A DNA stretch of 64,000 nt from Pseudomonas brassicacearum subsp. brassicacearum (GTDB lineage: Bacteria; Pseudomonadota; Gammaproteobacteria; Pseudomonadales; Pseudomonadaceae): the NCBI RefSeq assembly GCF_008801605.1, contig NZ_VZPJ01000002.1:62001-126000 (forward strand). Direction: 5' to 3'. A program made the position numbers and the translations under genes. Within the stretch, counting starts at the first letter, position 1, and the number at the start of each line of letters is the position of its first letter. The notes beneath the pieces are model-generated. The model saw only the letters and a list, made by a program, of their open reading frames with translations, was not told where the DNA came from and searched no databases. Positions 8,687-17,414 of the stretch are shown here, piece after piece.

Positions 8687-9245
8687 GGCGCCCGTGGTGC
8701 CCAACCGTCGCAAGGGACGCCTGCAATTGCTGCTGATCGTGCTCGGGGTGATCGGCCCAATGATCCTGGCCACCGGCATGTACAAATTCCAGTTCTGGGT
8801 GCCCGACAGCCGCAGCTACCACGGTGAACTGATCGGCAACGGCCAGACCCGCGCCGAGATTGGCGTACAGGCCGATGAACAGCGCTGGCAGATCCTGGTC
8901 ACCGCACCGCAGGAATGCTCGGTGGATTGCCGGCAACTGGTGTACCTCGCCCGGCAGGTACAGATCGGCCTCGGCCGCGACGCCTCCCGCGCCAGCCACG
9001 CCTTGGCTATCGCGCAACCGCTGGACGCTGAATATGACGGGCAACTGCAGCGTGAATACCCGCAGTTGCAACGCTACCCACTGGACCTACCGGCCTACCA
9101 GAAAGGCGCCCAAGGCTCCGGCGGTGCGCAACTGTGGATCATCGATCCCCACAGCAACCTGGTGCTGCGCTACGACGCCCGGGTCAAGGGCAAGGACCTG
9201 CTCAACGACCTGCGCCACCTGCTGAAACTGTCGAACATCGGATGA
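8652..9245 (+). CDS. Cytochrome oxidase cluster membrane protein, hypothetical
   Basis: A 197-residue protein with a single N-terminal helix (RLQLLLIVLGVIGPMILATG) and an extracytoplasmic domain with one C-x3-C pair (CSVDC). It starts inside the SURF1 gene, with AGGGAG five bases before the ATG. The position equals that of PA0111 in my recollection, a conserved partner of heme A synthase genes. The CxxxC pair and the WIIDPHSNLVLRYD stretch give a faint resemblance to SCO/thioredoxin-like proteins, which is only a guess. Confidence 0.8.
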   Translation: MGNTMNPTNTSEAPVVPNRRKGRLQLLLIVLGVIGPMILATGMYKFQFWVPDSRSYHGELIGNGQTRAEIGVQADEQRWQILVTAPQECSVDCRQLVYLARQVQIGLGRDASRASHALAIAQPLDAEYDGQLQREYPQLQRYPLDLPAYQKGAQGSGGAQLWIIDPHSNLVLRYDARVKGKDLLNDLRHLLKLSNIG

Positions 9246-9255
9246 GGGCATCGAC

Positions 9256-10335
9256 ATGGCCAAACCTGGATTTCGCCTCGCGCTGTTTGCCACGCTGCTG
9301 GCACTGATCGTCGTCCTGCTGGGCGCCTACACCCGGCTCACCCACGCCGGCCTCGGCTGCCCGGACTGGCCCGGTTGCTACGGTTTCATCAGCGTGCCCA
9401 AGAGCGAAGCCCAACTGGCCCATGCCGAGCTGCATTTCCCCGACACCCCGGTGGAGGCCCATAAAGGCTGGAACGAGATGGTCCATCGCTACTTTGCCGG
9501 AACCCTGGGGCTGTTGATTACCCTGTTGGCCGCCCGGGCCTGGATGAACCGCCGTCACCCCGGCCTGCCATTGAAACTGCCGCTGTTCCTGCTGGCCGTG
9601 GTGTTCGCCCAGGCGGCGTTCGGCATGTGGACCGTGACCCTGAAGCTGTGGCCGCAGGTGGTGACCGGGCATTTGCTCGGCGGCTTCGCGACGTTGAGCC
9701 TGCTGTTCCTGCTCACCTTGCGCTTGTCCGGCGTATTGCCGGCGCTGACTGTGCCCAAGCGCCTGCAACATTGGGCCACGGCCGGGCTGCTGCTGGTGAT
9801 CGGCCAGATCGCCCTCGGCGGTTGGGTCAGCTCCAATTACGCCGCCGTGGCCTGCATCGATTTCCCCACCTGCCACGGCCAATGGCTGCCACCGGCCGAT
9901 TTTGCCAACGGCTTTCACCTGACCCAGCACATCGGCCCGAACTACCTGGGCGGGCAACTGGACAGCGACGCCCGCACGGCCATCCACCTGACCCACCGCA
10001 TTGGTGCGCTGCTGGTGACGGTGGTGTTACTGGGCCTGGCCTGGCAATTGAAGACTGTCGGCATGACCCGGCTGGCCGGGCTGGTGCTGGCCGCACTGGC
10101 GGCGCAGATCACCCTGGGCATCAGCAACGTGCTGTTCCATCTGCCGTTGCCGGTGGCCGTCGCCCACAACGCCGGGGGCGCCGCACTGCTGCTGACCCTG
10201 GTGCTGGTCAACTATCACGCCCGTACCAGCCTGGTCCGGGTCAAGCATCAAGTCCCGCTGCGCTGGCGGTTCAACCCGCCTAAACACGGCGCCAGCCCCA
10301 TAACAATAAAAGGAGAGATGCCATGGCAACCTTGA
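9256..10335 (+). CDS. ctaA: Heme A synthase (COX15/CtaA)
   Basis: A 359-residue, eight-helix membrane monooxygenase that turns heme O into heme A for the aa3 oxidase. Recognisable features are the first helix followed by [20 protein letters not shown], repeated later as [19 protein letters not shown], and paired histidines in each half (for example the TQHIGPN and LTHRIGA regions). The length is usual for the proteobacterial type. Its last 13 bases overlap cyoE. Confidence 0.95.
   Translation: MAKPGFRLALFATLLALIVVLLGAYTRLTHAGLGCPDWPGCYGFISVPKSEAQLAHAELHFPDTPVEAHKGWNEMVHRYFAGTLGLLITLLAARAWMNRRHPGLPLKLPLFLLAVVFAQAAFGMWTVTLKLWPQVVTGHLLGGFATLSLLFLLTLRLSGVLPALTVPKRLQHWATAGLLLVIGQIALGGWVSSNYAAVACIDFPTCHGQWLPPADFANGFHLTQHIGPNYLGGQLDSDARTAIHLTHRIGALLVTVVLLGLAWQLKTVGMTRLAGLVLAALAAQITLGISNVLFHLPLPVAVAHNAGGAALLLTLVLVNYHARTSLVRVKHQVPLRWRFNPPKHGASPITIKGEMPWQP
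10302..10309 (+). promoter_or_regulatory. AAnAAnAA motif before cyoE
   Basis: AACAATAA directly precedes the AAGGAGA ribosome site of cyoE and lies inside the end of ctaA. It is the third such motif at a translation start in this gene cluster. Confidence 0.4.
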
Positions 10336-11222
10336 CCGGTGAACGCCACAGCCAAGCGATCTGGCGCGATTACCTGGAGCTGACCAAGCCCAAAGTGGTG
10401 GTGCTGATGCTGATCACCTCGCTGGTCGGCATGTTCCTCGCCACCCGTGCCGGCGTGCCGTGGACGGTCCTGGTGTTCGGCAACCTGGGCATCGCCCTGT
10501 GTGCCGGCGGCGCGGCGGCGGTCAACCATGTGGTGGACCGGCGCATCGACGCGGTGATGGCCCGCACCCACAAACGGCCATTGGCCGAGGGACGAGTCTC
10601 CCCCGCCGCCGCCCTGACCTTCGCACTGGCACTGGCGGTGGCCGGCCAAGCGTTGCTGCTGGCGTTCACCAACCCACTGACGGCCTGGCTGACGCTGGCC
10701 TCCTTGCTTGGTTATGCGGTGGTCTACACCGGTTTCCTGAAACGGGCGACGCCGCAGAACATCGTCATCGGCGGCCTGGCTGGCGCGGCGCCACCGCTGC
10801 TGGGCTGGGTGGCGGCCACCGGGCATGTCAGCGCCGAACCGCTGCTGCTGGTGCTGATCATCTTCGCCTGGACCCCGCCACACTTCTGGGCCCTGGCGAT
10901 TCACCGCAAGGAGGAATACGCCAAGGCCGACATCCCGATGCTGCCGGTGACCCACGGCGAGCACTACACCAAGATCCATATCCTGCTGTACACCCTGGTG
11001 CTGCTGGCGGTGAGCCTGATGCCGTTCGTGATCCACATGAGCGGGATGCTGTACCTGGTTTGCGCGCTGGTGCTGGGTGCCAGGTTTCTGCAATGGGCCG
11101 TGGTGTTGTACCGTGGCAGTCGGCCGCACGCGGCGATCAACACCTTCAAGTACTCTATCTGGTACTTGTTCCTGCTGTTTATCGCGCTGCTTGTAGATCA
11201 TTACTTACTGTTGAGCCTATGA
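10323..11222 (+). CDS. cyoE: Protoheme IX farnesyltransferase (heme O synthase)
   Basis: A 299-residue polytopic prenyltransferase that adds a farnesyl group to heme B. The first aspartate-rich motif sits in [20 protein letters not shown] and is the UbiA-family substrate/Mg site; the second region is [20 protein letters not shown]. It overlaps ctaA by 13 bases and shares an ATGA with the SCO1 gene, which indicates translational coupling. The product feeds CtaA. Confidence 0.96.
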   Translation: MATLTGERHSQAIWRDYLELTKPKVVVLMLITSLVGMFLATRAGVPWTVLVFGNLGIALCAGGAAAVNHVVDRRIDAVMARTHKRPLAEGRVSPAAALTFALALAVAGQALLLAFTNPLTAWLTLASLLGYAVVYTGFLKRATPQNIVIGGLAGAAPPLLGWVAATGHVSAEPLLLVLIIFAWTPPHFWALAIHRKEEYAKADIPMLPVTHGEHYTKIHILLYTLVLLAVSLMPFVIHMSGMLYLVCALVLGARFLQWAVVLYRGSRPHAAINTFKYSIWYLFLLFIALLVDHYLLLSL

Positions 11223-11854
11223 CTCGAACCCAGAAAACCGTCTTCATTCTCGTGGCCGTGATCGCGCTGATCCTCGGCCTGACCATCAACAAGGTGCTGT
11301 CCGGCAAAGGCCAGGGCGACCCGACGGCGCTGATCGATGCCGGTATCATCCTGCTGCCCCAGAGCCGCAACCTGCCGGACGTGAAAATGACCGACCAGGA
11401 CGGCCAGCCTGTGGCGATGGACGGGTTGAAAGACAAATGGAGCCTGCTGTTCTTCGGCTACACCTTCTGCCCGGACATCTGCCCGACCACCCTCGCCCAA
11501 CTGCGCCAGATCAAAAGCGAACTGCCGCCCGAGGCTGTGGCCAAGTTGCAAATCGTGCTGGTCAGCGTCGACCCGAACCGCGACACGCCCAAGCAACTCA
11601 AGCAGTACCTGGGCTACTTCGATCCGCAGTTCATAGGGCTGACCGCCGCCTCAGTGGAAGACCTGCAGAAACTCGCCAATGCGGTGAGCATTCCGTTCAT
11701 CCCGGCGGACACTAGCAAACCCAACTACACGGTTGATCACAGCGGCAACCTCGCCGTGATTGGCCCGGACGGAACCCAGCGTGGGTTTATTCGTGCGCCG
11801 TTGAATAATCAAAAGCTGGTGGCGCAGCTGCCGGAGATGCTCAAGCGTAAATAA
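11219..11854 (+). CDS. SCO1/SenC family copper chaperone
   Basis: A 211-residue protein with one N-terminal anchor and a thioredoxin-fold domain. The copper site C-P-D-I-C is at residues 84-88 ([10 protein letters not shown]), and the distal histidine is in [12 protein letters not shown] proteins supply copper to CuA of subunit II. The start is the ATG that overlaps the cyoE stop; the frame is open much further upstream only as a shadow of cyoE. It is the last gene of the cluster. Confidence 0.94.
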   Translation: MTRTQKTVFILVAVIALILGLTINKVLSGKGQGDPTALIDAGIILLPQSRNLPDVKMTDQDGQPVAMDGLKDKWSLLFFGYTFCPDICPTTLAQLRQIKSELPPEAVAKLQIVLVSVDPNRDTPKQLKQYLGYFDPQFIGLTAASVEDLQKLANAVSIPFIPADTSKPNYTVDHSGNLAVIGPDGTQRGFIRAPLNNQKLVAQLPEMLKRK

Positions 11855-11903
11855 CGGCGCAACCTTTATAGCGCGGGGACTCGCCCCACCTGTAGGAGCT
11901 GTG

Positions 11904-12011
11904 TAGGAGCTGTCGAGTGAAACGAGGCTGCGATCTTTTGATTTTGATCTTTCACTCATGACTCAATTGTCTGGGGCAAGATCGCAGCCTCGTTTCACTC
12001 GACAGCTCCTA
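11904..12011. repeat. Long perfect inverted repeat (34-bp arms) after SCO1
   Basis: The arms 11904-11937 and 11978-12011 are exact reverse complements (34 of 34), with a 40-base loop. The arm contains GTGAAACGAGGCTGCGATC and is unrelated to the common REP arm of this genome. A partial extra copy of TAGGAGCTGT precedes it. It could act as a transcription end for the cox cluster or be another dispersed repeat class; there is no clear T tract. Confidence 0.8.
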
Positions 12012-12063
12012 CCAGCCCCTACCAACTCCTACCAATCCAGTTTTTTCAGGAACACCGTCATTT

Positions 12064-12652
12064 CCGCTCTAGATAGCTATCGCGAGCAAGCCCCCTCCCA
12101 CCCCGGACGGTGGTGAACACAATATCTACAACACCCCCAATCCCCTGTGGGAGCGAGCCTGCTCGCGATGACACCCGCCCAGACAACCCCGTGGCGAGGG
12201 AGCTTGCTCCCGCTCGGCTGCGCAGCAGCCGCAAAACCGGACAATGCAGCTTGCCTGGAAACATGCAGGGGCCTGCTACTCAGACCAGCGGGAGCAAGCT
12301 CCCTCGCCACAGGGGTTAGTGTCGAGCCGAATATCCAGCCCAACGCCACCCACTGTGGGAGCAGGCTTGAACTCGCGAAAGCGGCGGGTCAGCTCGCATC
12401 AATATTGAATGTGCCACCCTCTTCGCGAGCAAGCCCGCTCCCACACCGGGTGGTGGCCGAACACAGCCTCTGCAACAGCCCGATCCCCTGTGGGAGCAAA
12501 GCTTGCTCGCGAAAGCGGCGGGTCAGCTTGCATCAATGTTGAACATGCCACCCTCTTCGCAAGCAAGCCCGCTCCCACACCGGGTGGTGGCCGAACACAG
12601 TCTCTGCAACAGCCCCGATCCCCTGTGGGAGCAAAGCTTGCTCGCGATGAAA
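12064..12652. repeat. Cluster of REP/REPIN elements
   Basis: Several elements lie head to tail: a half element at about 12071-12100, a REP at 12145-12171, a pair with different arms (GTGGCGAGGGAGCTTGCTCC) at 12190-12312, two near-identical REPINs at 12354-12445 and 12489-12580, and a final single REP at 12624-12650. The two REPINs share arms and loop, so they look like a tandem duplication. No gene is supported in this stretch. Confidence 0.85.
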
Positions 12653-12733
12653 TCGACACGGTTCCAGACCAAAACAAGTCACCCAAATCGCCGGCAAACC
12701 CCACTCCTACAGAACCTGCCTACACACCTTCAT

Positions 12734-13039
12734 CAAGCTACGCATCCTTGCGCCTTTGCCTACAACTACGCCAGAATCCGCCCGCTTGTGCGCCTTGTCC
12801 CTGGGTTCTATTGTCTTTCCTGCCACTGCCCATCAGTGGTCGGGTTTAGTAGCCCGAGGTAATCGAAGTTGTACAAGCGCTTCTCAAACAGGGCCCTACC
12901 CTGTTCTTGATGGTGGCTGTACGCAGGGCGCTCAGGCGCGCCGGCTTCTTCGGTTCCCCGGTCTACTAACCTGCGTACAGCTGCCACCCCATTGTTTAGT
13001 AGCTTCGGGGTGTCGGCATCACATCTGGAACCGAAGCAT
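12734..13039 (+). promoter_or_regulatory. Conserved leader/promoter region of the DUF6124 gene
   Basis: About 300 bases before the DUF6124 gene hold a set of sequence repeats: GTTTAGTAGC-type boxes at about 12844, 12995 and, inverted as GTCTACTAAC, at 12961. There is also an inverted pair GTGGCTGTACGCAGG (about 12912) / CCTGCGTACAGCTGCCAC (about 12970). The first 95 bases recur in truncated form at 17123-17222. I read it as a structured 5' leader with its promoter; short open frames across it look spurious. Confidence 0.5.
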
Positions 13040-13402
13040 ATGTACAAAATAACTCCGAATCCGCCAGTGGCAGATTCCACCTCTACATCCGCAAAATCCA
13101 AAGCCAAGCAGCAAGACGAAACCACCAAACGCGTGCTCGATCACTACTTGCTACCAAAACCGGATAAATCCCAAGACGACCCCAAACCGGGCCAGCTATA
13201 CACCGTCGTGAAAGGCCTCGATAACGAATGCCTGCTCGCCAACCTCAGCGAAACCCTGGCTTCGGCTGATGCCATGGTGAGTGACCTGGCGTTTGATCTG
13301 GATGGATCGAGGCGTCATGTGGCGCAGGGTATCCAGCAGTTGATTGAGCTGAGTTCGTTGCTGGCGAATCGGGTGTTGGATAACGTGGAGCCGCGGCAGT
13401 AG
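13040..13402 (+). CDS. DUF6124 family protein
   Basis: A 120-residue soluble protein of a Pseudomonas-restricted family. The start (MYKITPNPP), the middle LDHYLLPKP and the C-terminal region that predicts one long helix (from about residue 70) are typical. The function is unknown. The ATG at 13040 is preceded by a weak GGAA; a TTG 48 bases earlier is less likely. A good hairpin terminator follows 17 bases after the stop, so this is a single-gene unit under the long leader described at 12734-13039. Confidence 0.8.
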   Translation: MYKITPNPPVADSTSTSAKSKAKQQDETTKRVLDHYLLPKPDKSQDDPKPGQLYTVVKGLDNECLLANLSETLASADAMVSDLAFDLDGSRRHVAQGIQQLIELSSLLANRVLDNVEPRQ

Positions 13403-13419
13403 TACCTTTTCTCCAGTGA

Positions 13420-13447
13420 AAAAACCCGACGTTATGCGTCGGGTTTT
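13420..13447 (+). terminator. Rho-independent terminator of the DUF6124 gene
   Basis: AAACCCGAC and GTCGGGTTT form a nine-base-pair stem with a short loop, ending in TTTTGGTT. Confidence 0.85.
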
Positions 13448-13692
13448 GGTTCTTCTATCCGTGGATAGCGAACGGATGAGCTGTAAATATTCTCAAATTT
13501 CTTTTCCCGCATATCCCACCACGGTCCTTCCTAGCGATGGGCTGCAAACGGCCAAAAGCGGTCACTCCGTTTCTCTACGCTCCGAGTGGACCGCTGCAAG
13601 CAGCCTTACCCCCAACATCCTACGCTGGGCCGTGCCATTTGTTTTTTGAAAGAGATTCGCTCTCTCTATTTCATACTGCGCCAATGAACTGG

Positions 13693-13769
13693 CGGAAACG
13701 GGGACAGACCACGATTATGAGACGGGCCGATACAGGTGAACCCAAATCGTGATCTGTCCCCAGTTCCCC
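13693..13769. repeat. GGGGACAGACCACG palindromic element (copy 1)
   Basis: The left arm GGAAACGGGGACAGACCACG pairs imperfectly with a right arm containing CGTGATCTGTCCCC. A close relative lies at 18683-18763. The form is that of a REPIN-like element of a family different from the common REP. The rest of the 13403-13845 gap holds the terminator and unassigned sequence; no gene is supported. Confidence 0.7.
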
Positions 13770-13845
13770 CTCAGCTCCCCCCAAGAACTGTGTAAAAACG
13801 CATCCATCGCGCTTATATCTGCAACGTTAAATCTGCCATTTTGAA

Positions 13846-14058
13846 TCAGTCACGGGGGCCATGAGTTTCTGAGTTACCCCAATCATCTTGTGGGGAAAGC
13901 AATGGAGGCTCTTCAACGTGCTCCCATTCCAGATACCACTCGTATGTTTCGTTGTCAGCCTTGAATTCATGTTTAACAGTCCAGCCCAGTTCCACGAGCT
14001 TTTGAGCCCGGAGAGAGCCGTGTGTCTTAGTCATTCTCGGAGCTTTCATAATTGTCAT
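13846..14058 (-). CDS. Small hypothetical protein
   Basis: About 70 residues, soluble, rich in W, E and H in the middle (EWYLEWEHVEEPP). The frame extends upstream into a palindromic repeat, which is not coding, so the start must be one of the ATGs at 14058, 14049 or 14034; none has a strong ribosome site. I do not recognise the family. Confidence 0.5.
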   Translation of the reverse strand: MTIMKAPRMTKTHGSLRAQKLVELGWTVKHEFKADNETYEWYLEWEHVEEPPLLSPQDDWGNSETHGPRD

Positions 14059-14104
14059 CGCGCGTATGATTGCTGGGGATTTTAACGCAGGAGCTGCCGA
14101 TTGA

Positions 14105-14215
14105 GATCGTTCCCACGCTCTGCGTGGGAATGCCTCCACGGACGCTCTGCGTTCGGCTCTTTGGGGGACGCAGAGCGTCCCTAGCTTCATTCCCACGCGG
14201 AGCGTGGGAACGATC
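14105..14215. repeat. Palindromic repeat, GATCGTTCCCACGC type (copy 1)
   Basis: Outer arms GATCGTTCCCACGCTCTGCG and its near-complement enclose an inner inverted pair (ACGCTCTGCGT / ACGCAGAGCGT). A related copy lies at 21343-21453. It separates the small gene at 13846 from the RTX gene's end. Confidence 0.85.
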
Positions 14216-14251
14216 AAATGGCTAAGAGCAAGGAATCACCAGGTCTGCGTT

Positions 14252-16240
14252 TTACACCCAGACGTCGTTAACCACTCCAATCAATTGAATAGCCTCCTCT
14301 TCCGCAGGCTCGGCGAAGGTGATGTTCAAATTACCGTAACCGGAATGGTCCCCCACCAAGCTCAACTCGAATCGAGCCCCCGAGGCGTCGGTTTCGTAGT
14401 TCTTCAAGTAAGTCAGGTCCTTGGCTTCATTGAAAATCACGTCCAACGTGCCGTCGTAACCATTTCCCAGCCGGGTAAAGCCCAAGGCGGATAAATCGAT
14501 CGTGTCTTCACCCGCGGTATAGTCAATCAGGCGATCAGTGTGGTTTTCGGTGGCGGTGCGGTAGCTGTCGCTCAGTCCGTCGAAGCGGAACACATCGTTG
14601 TTACCGCCCCCCACCAATTGGTCCCGGCCCTCTGCGCCAACCAATACATCATCCCCTAGCGCTCCATAAAGGCGATCGTCGCCCGCGCCCCCTTCGATGA
14701 TTTCGCCGCGAGCGTTGCCTTGTAAACGATCGGCCCCCTCGGTGCCCGTCAACCTGGCTTGCTGAAACAGGAGGTTGGTTTCATTCAGCGCTTGGCCCAA
14801 GTTACCGTTGAAGACCACTTCGAAGCGTTCCCCATCGGCGTTGGCCTCGAAGCTTTTGAGGTAGGTCCGCGTCCCACTTTCGTTGACGCGTATCGCCAGC
14901 GTTCCGTCATGTCCATTGCCCAGCCCGAGGAAGCCCAGGGAGGCGAGGTCGAGCGTATCGGTGCTGGGGTCGAAGTCAGTGATTCGGTCGCTCTGGGCCG
15001 CGGTGGCGGTTCGATAGCTGTCTGTGACTGACTGGTAACGGAAGGTATCGGCCCCGGCACCGCCCGTCAGCAGGTCACGACCTTGCTGGCCATCGAGCAG
15101 ATCGTCACCGGCCCCGCCAAGGATCGCATCGTCGAACGAGGCGGTACCGAGCAAGAAGTCAGCATCGCCGCCACCGTCCAGGTGGTAATAGCCGTCGTCG
15201 GGATTGCCAAAGCTGTGGTCCAGGCGACCGTCGGGGTTCAACTGGACCAAGGCGGCCAGATAGCCGTCCGCGCTCGTGCCTTGGCTTCCACCAATCAATA
15301 GCTTGCCGTCGGCCCGCACGATCATGTCGGCGACTGCGAAAGGCGCGCTTTCCGAGCCCCAACTGACCCGACCCTGATCGCCGAAAGCGGTGTCGAGTGA
15401 GCCGTCAGCGTTGAGTCGGATGACGCTCGCCATGCCGCCCGAGGCGCCTGCCAGCAGGATTTTGCCGTCATCCTGGATGACGAGGGCGTCTGCGTGAACA
15501 TCCAGGGCCAGGCTGCCGCCGTTCGCAAAGCTGCTATCCAGCGTACCGTCCGGGTTGAGGCGGGTCAGGGTATCTTGCCCGGTGACCAATACCTTCCCGT
15601 CTCCCTGCAGCGAAACGTCGAACGTGCTACTGGGGTGAATGCCAACGGTCGCTGGTAGGTGCAGGACCCCAGCCTCTCCAAAAGACGAGACCAAGGTCCC
15701 CGTTGCGTCGAAGCGGGCGATATAGATCTCCCCGGACGGATACCCAGCGCTTGCGAAGAAGCTGCCGTCGCGTTGCACGGAGAACGACGCTTGCTGGCCT
15801 AGATCTTCATTCCAATAGAAAGGCACTGTCACGGTGCCGCCGTTCCCGAAACTCGTATCGAGGCTGCCGTCGGCCAAGTTACGACTGATGCCCGACACCC
15901 AGACGTTGTCTACGTTCACGTAGCGCGCCACCAGGTAGCCCCCTTCCGGCTGCACGGCGGCATTGCCGCCGTCCTCGATATCGAGCGCCACAGGGAGCAG
16001 GGATCTACCGTCGCCACTGAAGGTGCGGTCCAGGCTACCGTTGGCATTGAACCGGACCAGGCTGCCGGTGAAGCCTGAATCCTCTTCGCCTCCCAGCCCC
16101 AGGCGACTATAAGCGCCAAGCCAGATAGCACCGTCCGGATCGACCGCGATACCTGCGATTTTGTCCGAGCCCCATAAGGTCGTGGCGGCCATACCTGTTT
16201 TTTGCGCGGTTGAAGCGGCGGGCGAAATGCTCTGGCTCAT
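14252..16240 (-). CDS. Delta-60 repeat / RTX calcium-binding protein
   Basis: A 662-residue protein with no N-terminal signal peptide. Residues about 30-370 hold at least six delta-60 repeats (each like LNPDGTLDSSFANGG), predicted to fold as a beta-propeller. Then come RTX nonapeptides (GGAGDDLL, GGAGADTF) and a serralysin-type C-terminal module (SDRITDFDPSTDTLDL), which occurs twice. This layout indicates secretion by a type I system with the signal at the C-terminus; no such system lies in the window. The ATG at 16240 is preceded by GGAGG at seven bases. The role is unknown; adhesin-like or calcium-dependent surface function is inference. Confidence 0.85.
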   Translation of the reverse strand: MSQSISPAASTAQKTGMAATTLWGSDKIAGIAVDPDGAIWLGAYSRLGLGGEEDSGFTGSLVRFNANGSLDRTFSGDGRSLLPVALDIEDGGNAAVQPEGGYLVARYVNVDNVWVSGISRNLADGSLDTSFGNGGTVTVPFYWNEDLGQQASFSVQRDGSFFASAGYPSGEIYIARFDATGTLVSSFGEAGVLHLPATVGIHPSSTFDVSLQGDGKVLVTGQDTLTRLNPDGTLDSSFANGGSLALDVHADALVIQDDGKILLAGASGGMASVIRLNADGSLDTAFGDQGRVSWGSESAPFAVADMIVRADGKLLIGGSQGTSADGYLAALVQLNPDGRLDHSFGNPDDGYYHLDGGGDADFLLGTASFDDAILGGAGDDLLDGQQGRDLLTGGAGADTFRYQSVTDSYRTATAAQSDRITDFDPSTDTLDLASLGFLGLGNGHDGTLAIRVNESGTRTYLKSFEANADGERFEVVFNGNLGQALNETNLLFQQARLTGTEGADRLQGNARGEIIEGGAGDDRLYGALGDDVLVGAEGRDQLVGGGNNDVFRFDGLSDSYRTATENHTDRLIDYTAGEDTIDLSALGFTRLGNGYDGTLDVIFNEAKDLTYLKNYETDASGARFELSLVGDHSGYGNLNITFAEPAEEEAIQLIGVVNDVWV

Positions 16241-16525
16241 GTCCAAGCCTCCGATAGATTTGGCGCCAAAAACTATAGACACGGCTCAGTCAGGTTGCCA
16301 TTTACGAGACGAAGGGAGGTTCTTGGACGACCTTCTGCTCTGCTATCGATGCAACCCGTTCCCTTTTCTGTCCCTCAATAGCTTGCCCGCGACGTCTCAA
16401 ATCTGCCTTGAGTAAGGTGACTGCCATCCCGGCAGTCAAACCGCGCATTGAGTGTTAGCTCAGTGCCAGGGGCTCAAGAGTGGGAAGAACAACTTCATAT
16501 GCGAGTTACCGATAGGTCTGCGAAC

Positions 16526-16954
16526 ATGAAAAAACTAACCCGGCTCCCAACGTTAGCCCTCATTGCACTCGTGTTCTGCGCGGGGCTGTGGGCCGTTTCA
16601 CAGTGGTGGGAAAAGGCTCTGGCGAAGCCCGTTGGCGCCGCCAGGATCAGCCCCAACGGCTGCTACCGAGTTCAGGAGTTCAAACCTTTTTGGGTACTGC
16701 CCGGCCTCTTTCACCCCCAGTCGCCCCCGGATGAACCAGAGCAGCAGCAGTGGTTTGTTCGCTGGGAGATTCCGGCCTTTTTTCGCTTGTACGATAATCG
16801 CAACGGCCAGCTGATTGGCGAAAGCGCGATCTACGATCTGGTGAATTATGGGGGACCTGTTTCTTGGGGCTTCGGCAGCCACCCCACCGTTTCCGTCGAA
16901 ATGATCACGATTGGCACCGACCTACCTGATTGCATAGGTAATCAGCCCGGCTAG
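16526..16954 (+). CDS. Membrane-anchored hypothetical protein
   Basis: About 142 residues with one N-terminal hydrophobic segment (residues about 5-25) followed by an extracytoplasmic domain (SPNGCYRVQEFKPFWVLPG). Starts at 16526 and 16499 are both possible; the latter has GGGAAG eleven bases upstream. Two cysteines (in NGC and PDC) might form a disulfide. I do not recognise the family. The gap before it (16241-16525) holds a small GACTGCC/GGCAGTC hairpin near 16420-16437 and no gene. Confidence 0.65.
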   Translation: MKKLTRLPTLALIALVFCAGLWAVSQWWEKALAKPVGAARISPNGCYRVQEFKPFWVLPGLFHPQSPPDEPEQQQWFVRWEIPAFFRLYDNRNGQLIGESAIYDLVNYGGPVSWGFGSHPTVSVEMITIGTDLPDCIGNQPG

Positions 16955-17010
16955 CGGGGGCGGAGTGAGTCCCCTTTTCAGTCGATGTTGCTCGGTACGC
17001 TTTGGAATAA

Positions 17011-17028
17011 GGGGACAGATTTATTTTC
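17011..17028 (+). repeat. GGGGACAGATTTATTTTC element (copy A)
   Basis: An 18-base motif, identical to that at 18117-18134, 57 bases after the stop of the preceding gene. It sits in the 460-bp gap 16955-17414. Confidence 0.7.
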
Positions 17029-17122
17029 CTTAGATTTGCCCCTTCAATAGCGCTCGCAATGGATGCTTGCTCCTGCTTCTCCACCTGCTGAGGGCCAAGC
17101 CAGGACCTAACCACCGCACCTC

Positions 17123-17222
17123 CAAGCTACGTATCCTCGCGCCTTTGCCTACAACTGCACCAGAATCCGCCGGCTTTGCAGCCTTGCCCTCGGGCTCTAT
17201 CGTTTCCTTATCACTGGCCGAG
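17123..17222 (+). repeat. Truncated copy of the DUF6124-leader sequence
   Basis: Roughly 95 bases, beginning CAAGCTACGTATCCTCGCGC, match the start of the leader at 12734 (CAAGCTACGCATCCTTGCGC) with scattered differences. The second half, with the TTTAGTAGC boxes and the DUF6124 gene, is missing. It looks like a decayed duplicate. Confidence 0.65.
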
Positions 17223-17414
17223 CCGGTATCGATGACGCTCAGGTACGCTAGGAGCCATCGGGAAAGTCATTGGCTCGTGGAGTGGGAGGATGCCTACCCT
17301 ATTATCCGTGACGCTAATGTGGCCTAGCTCGGGCAGAGAAGCGCTGCTATCCACTCTCGTACACTGCCAATCTGCGGCCTTAATACCTGTAGTAAAAAGG
17401 AGGTTTACATCGCC

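Noticed and set aside
12110..12862. Several short open frames in the REP cluster and the DUF6124 leader
   Set aside because: They translate repeat arms (for example ASKLAPT-like strings), have no supported starts and shift frame between near-identical repeat copies.
13448..13690. Possible degenerate gene in the gap after the DUF6124 terminator
   Set aside because: Short frames in several phases, no domain and no start signals; nothing firm can be said.
17067..17327. 86-codon plus-strand frame over the truncated leader copy
   Set aside because: Its similarity to the frame at 12.75 kb comes from the repeated DNA; the frame is not kept downstream and no ribosome site is seen.
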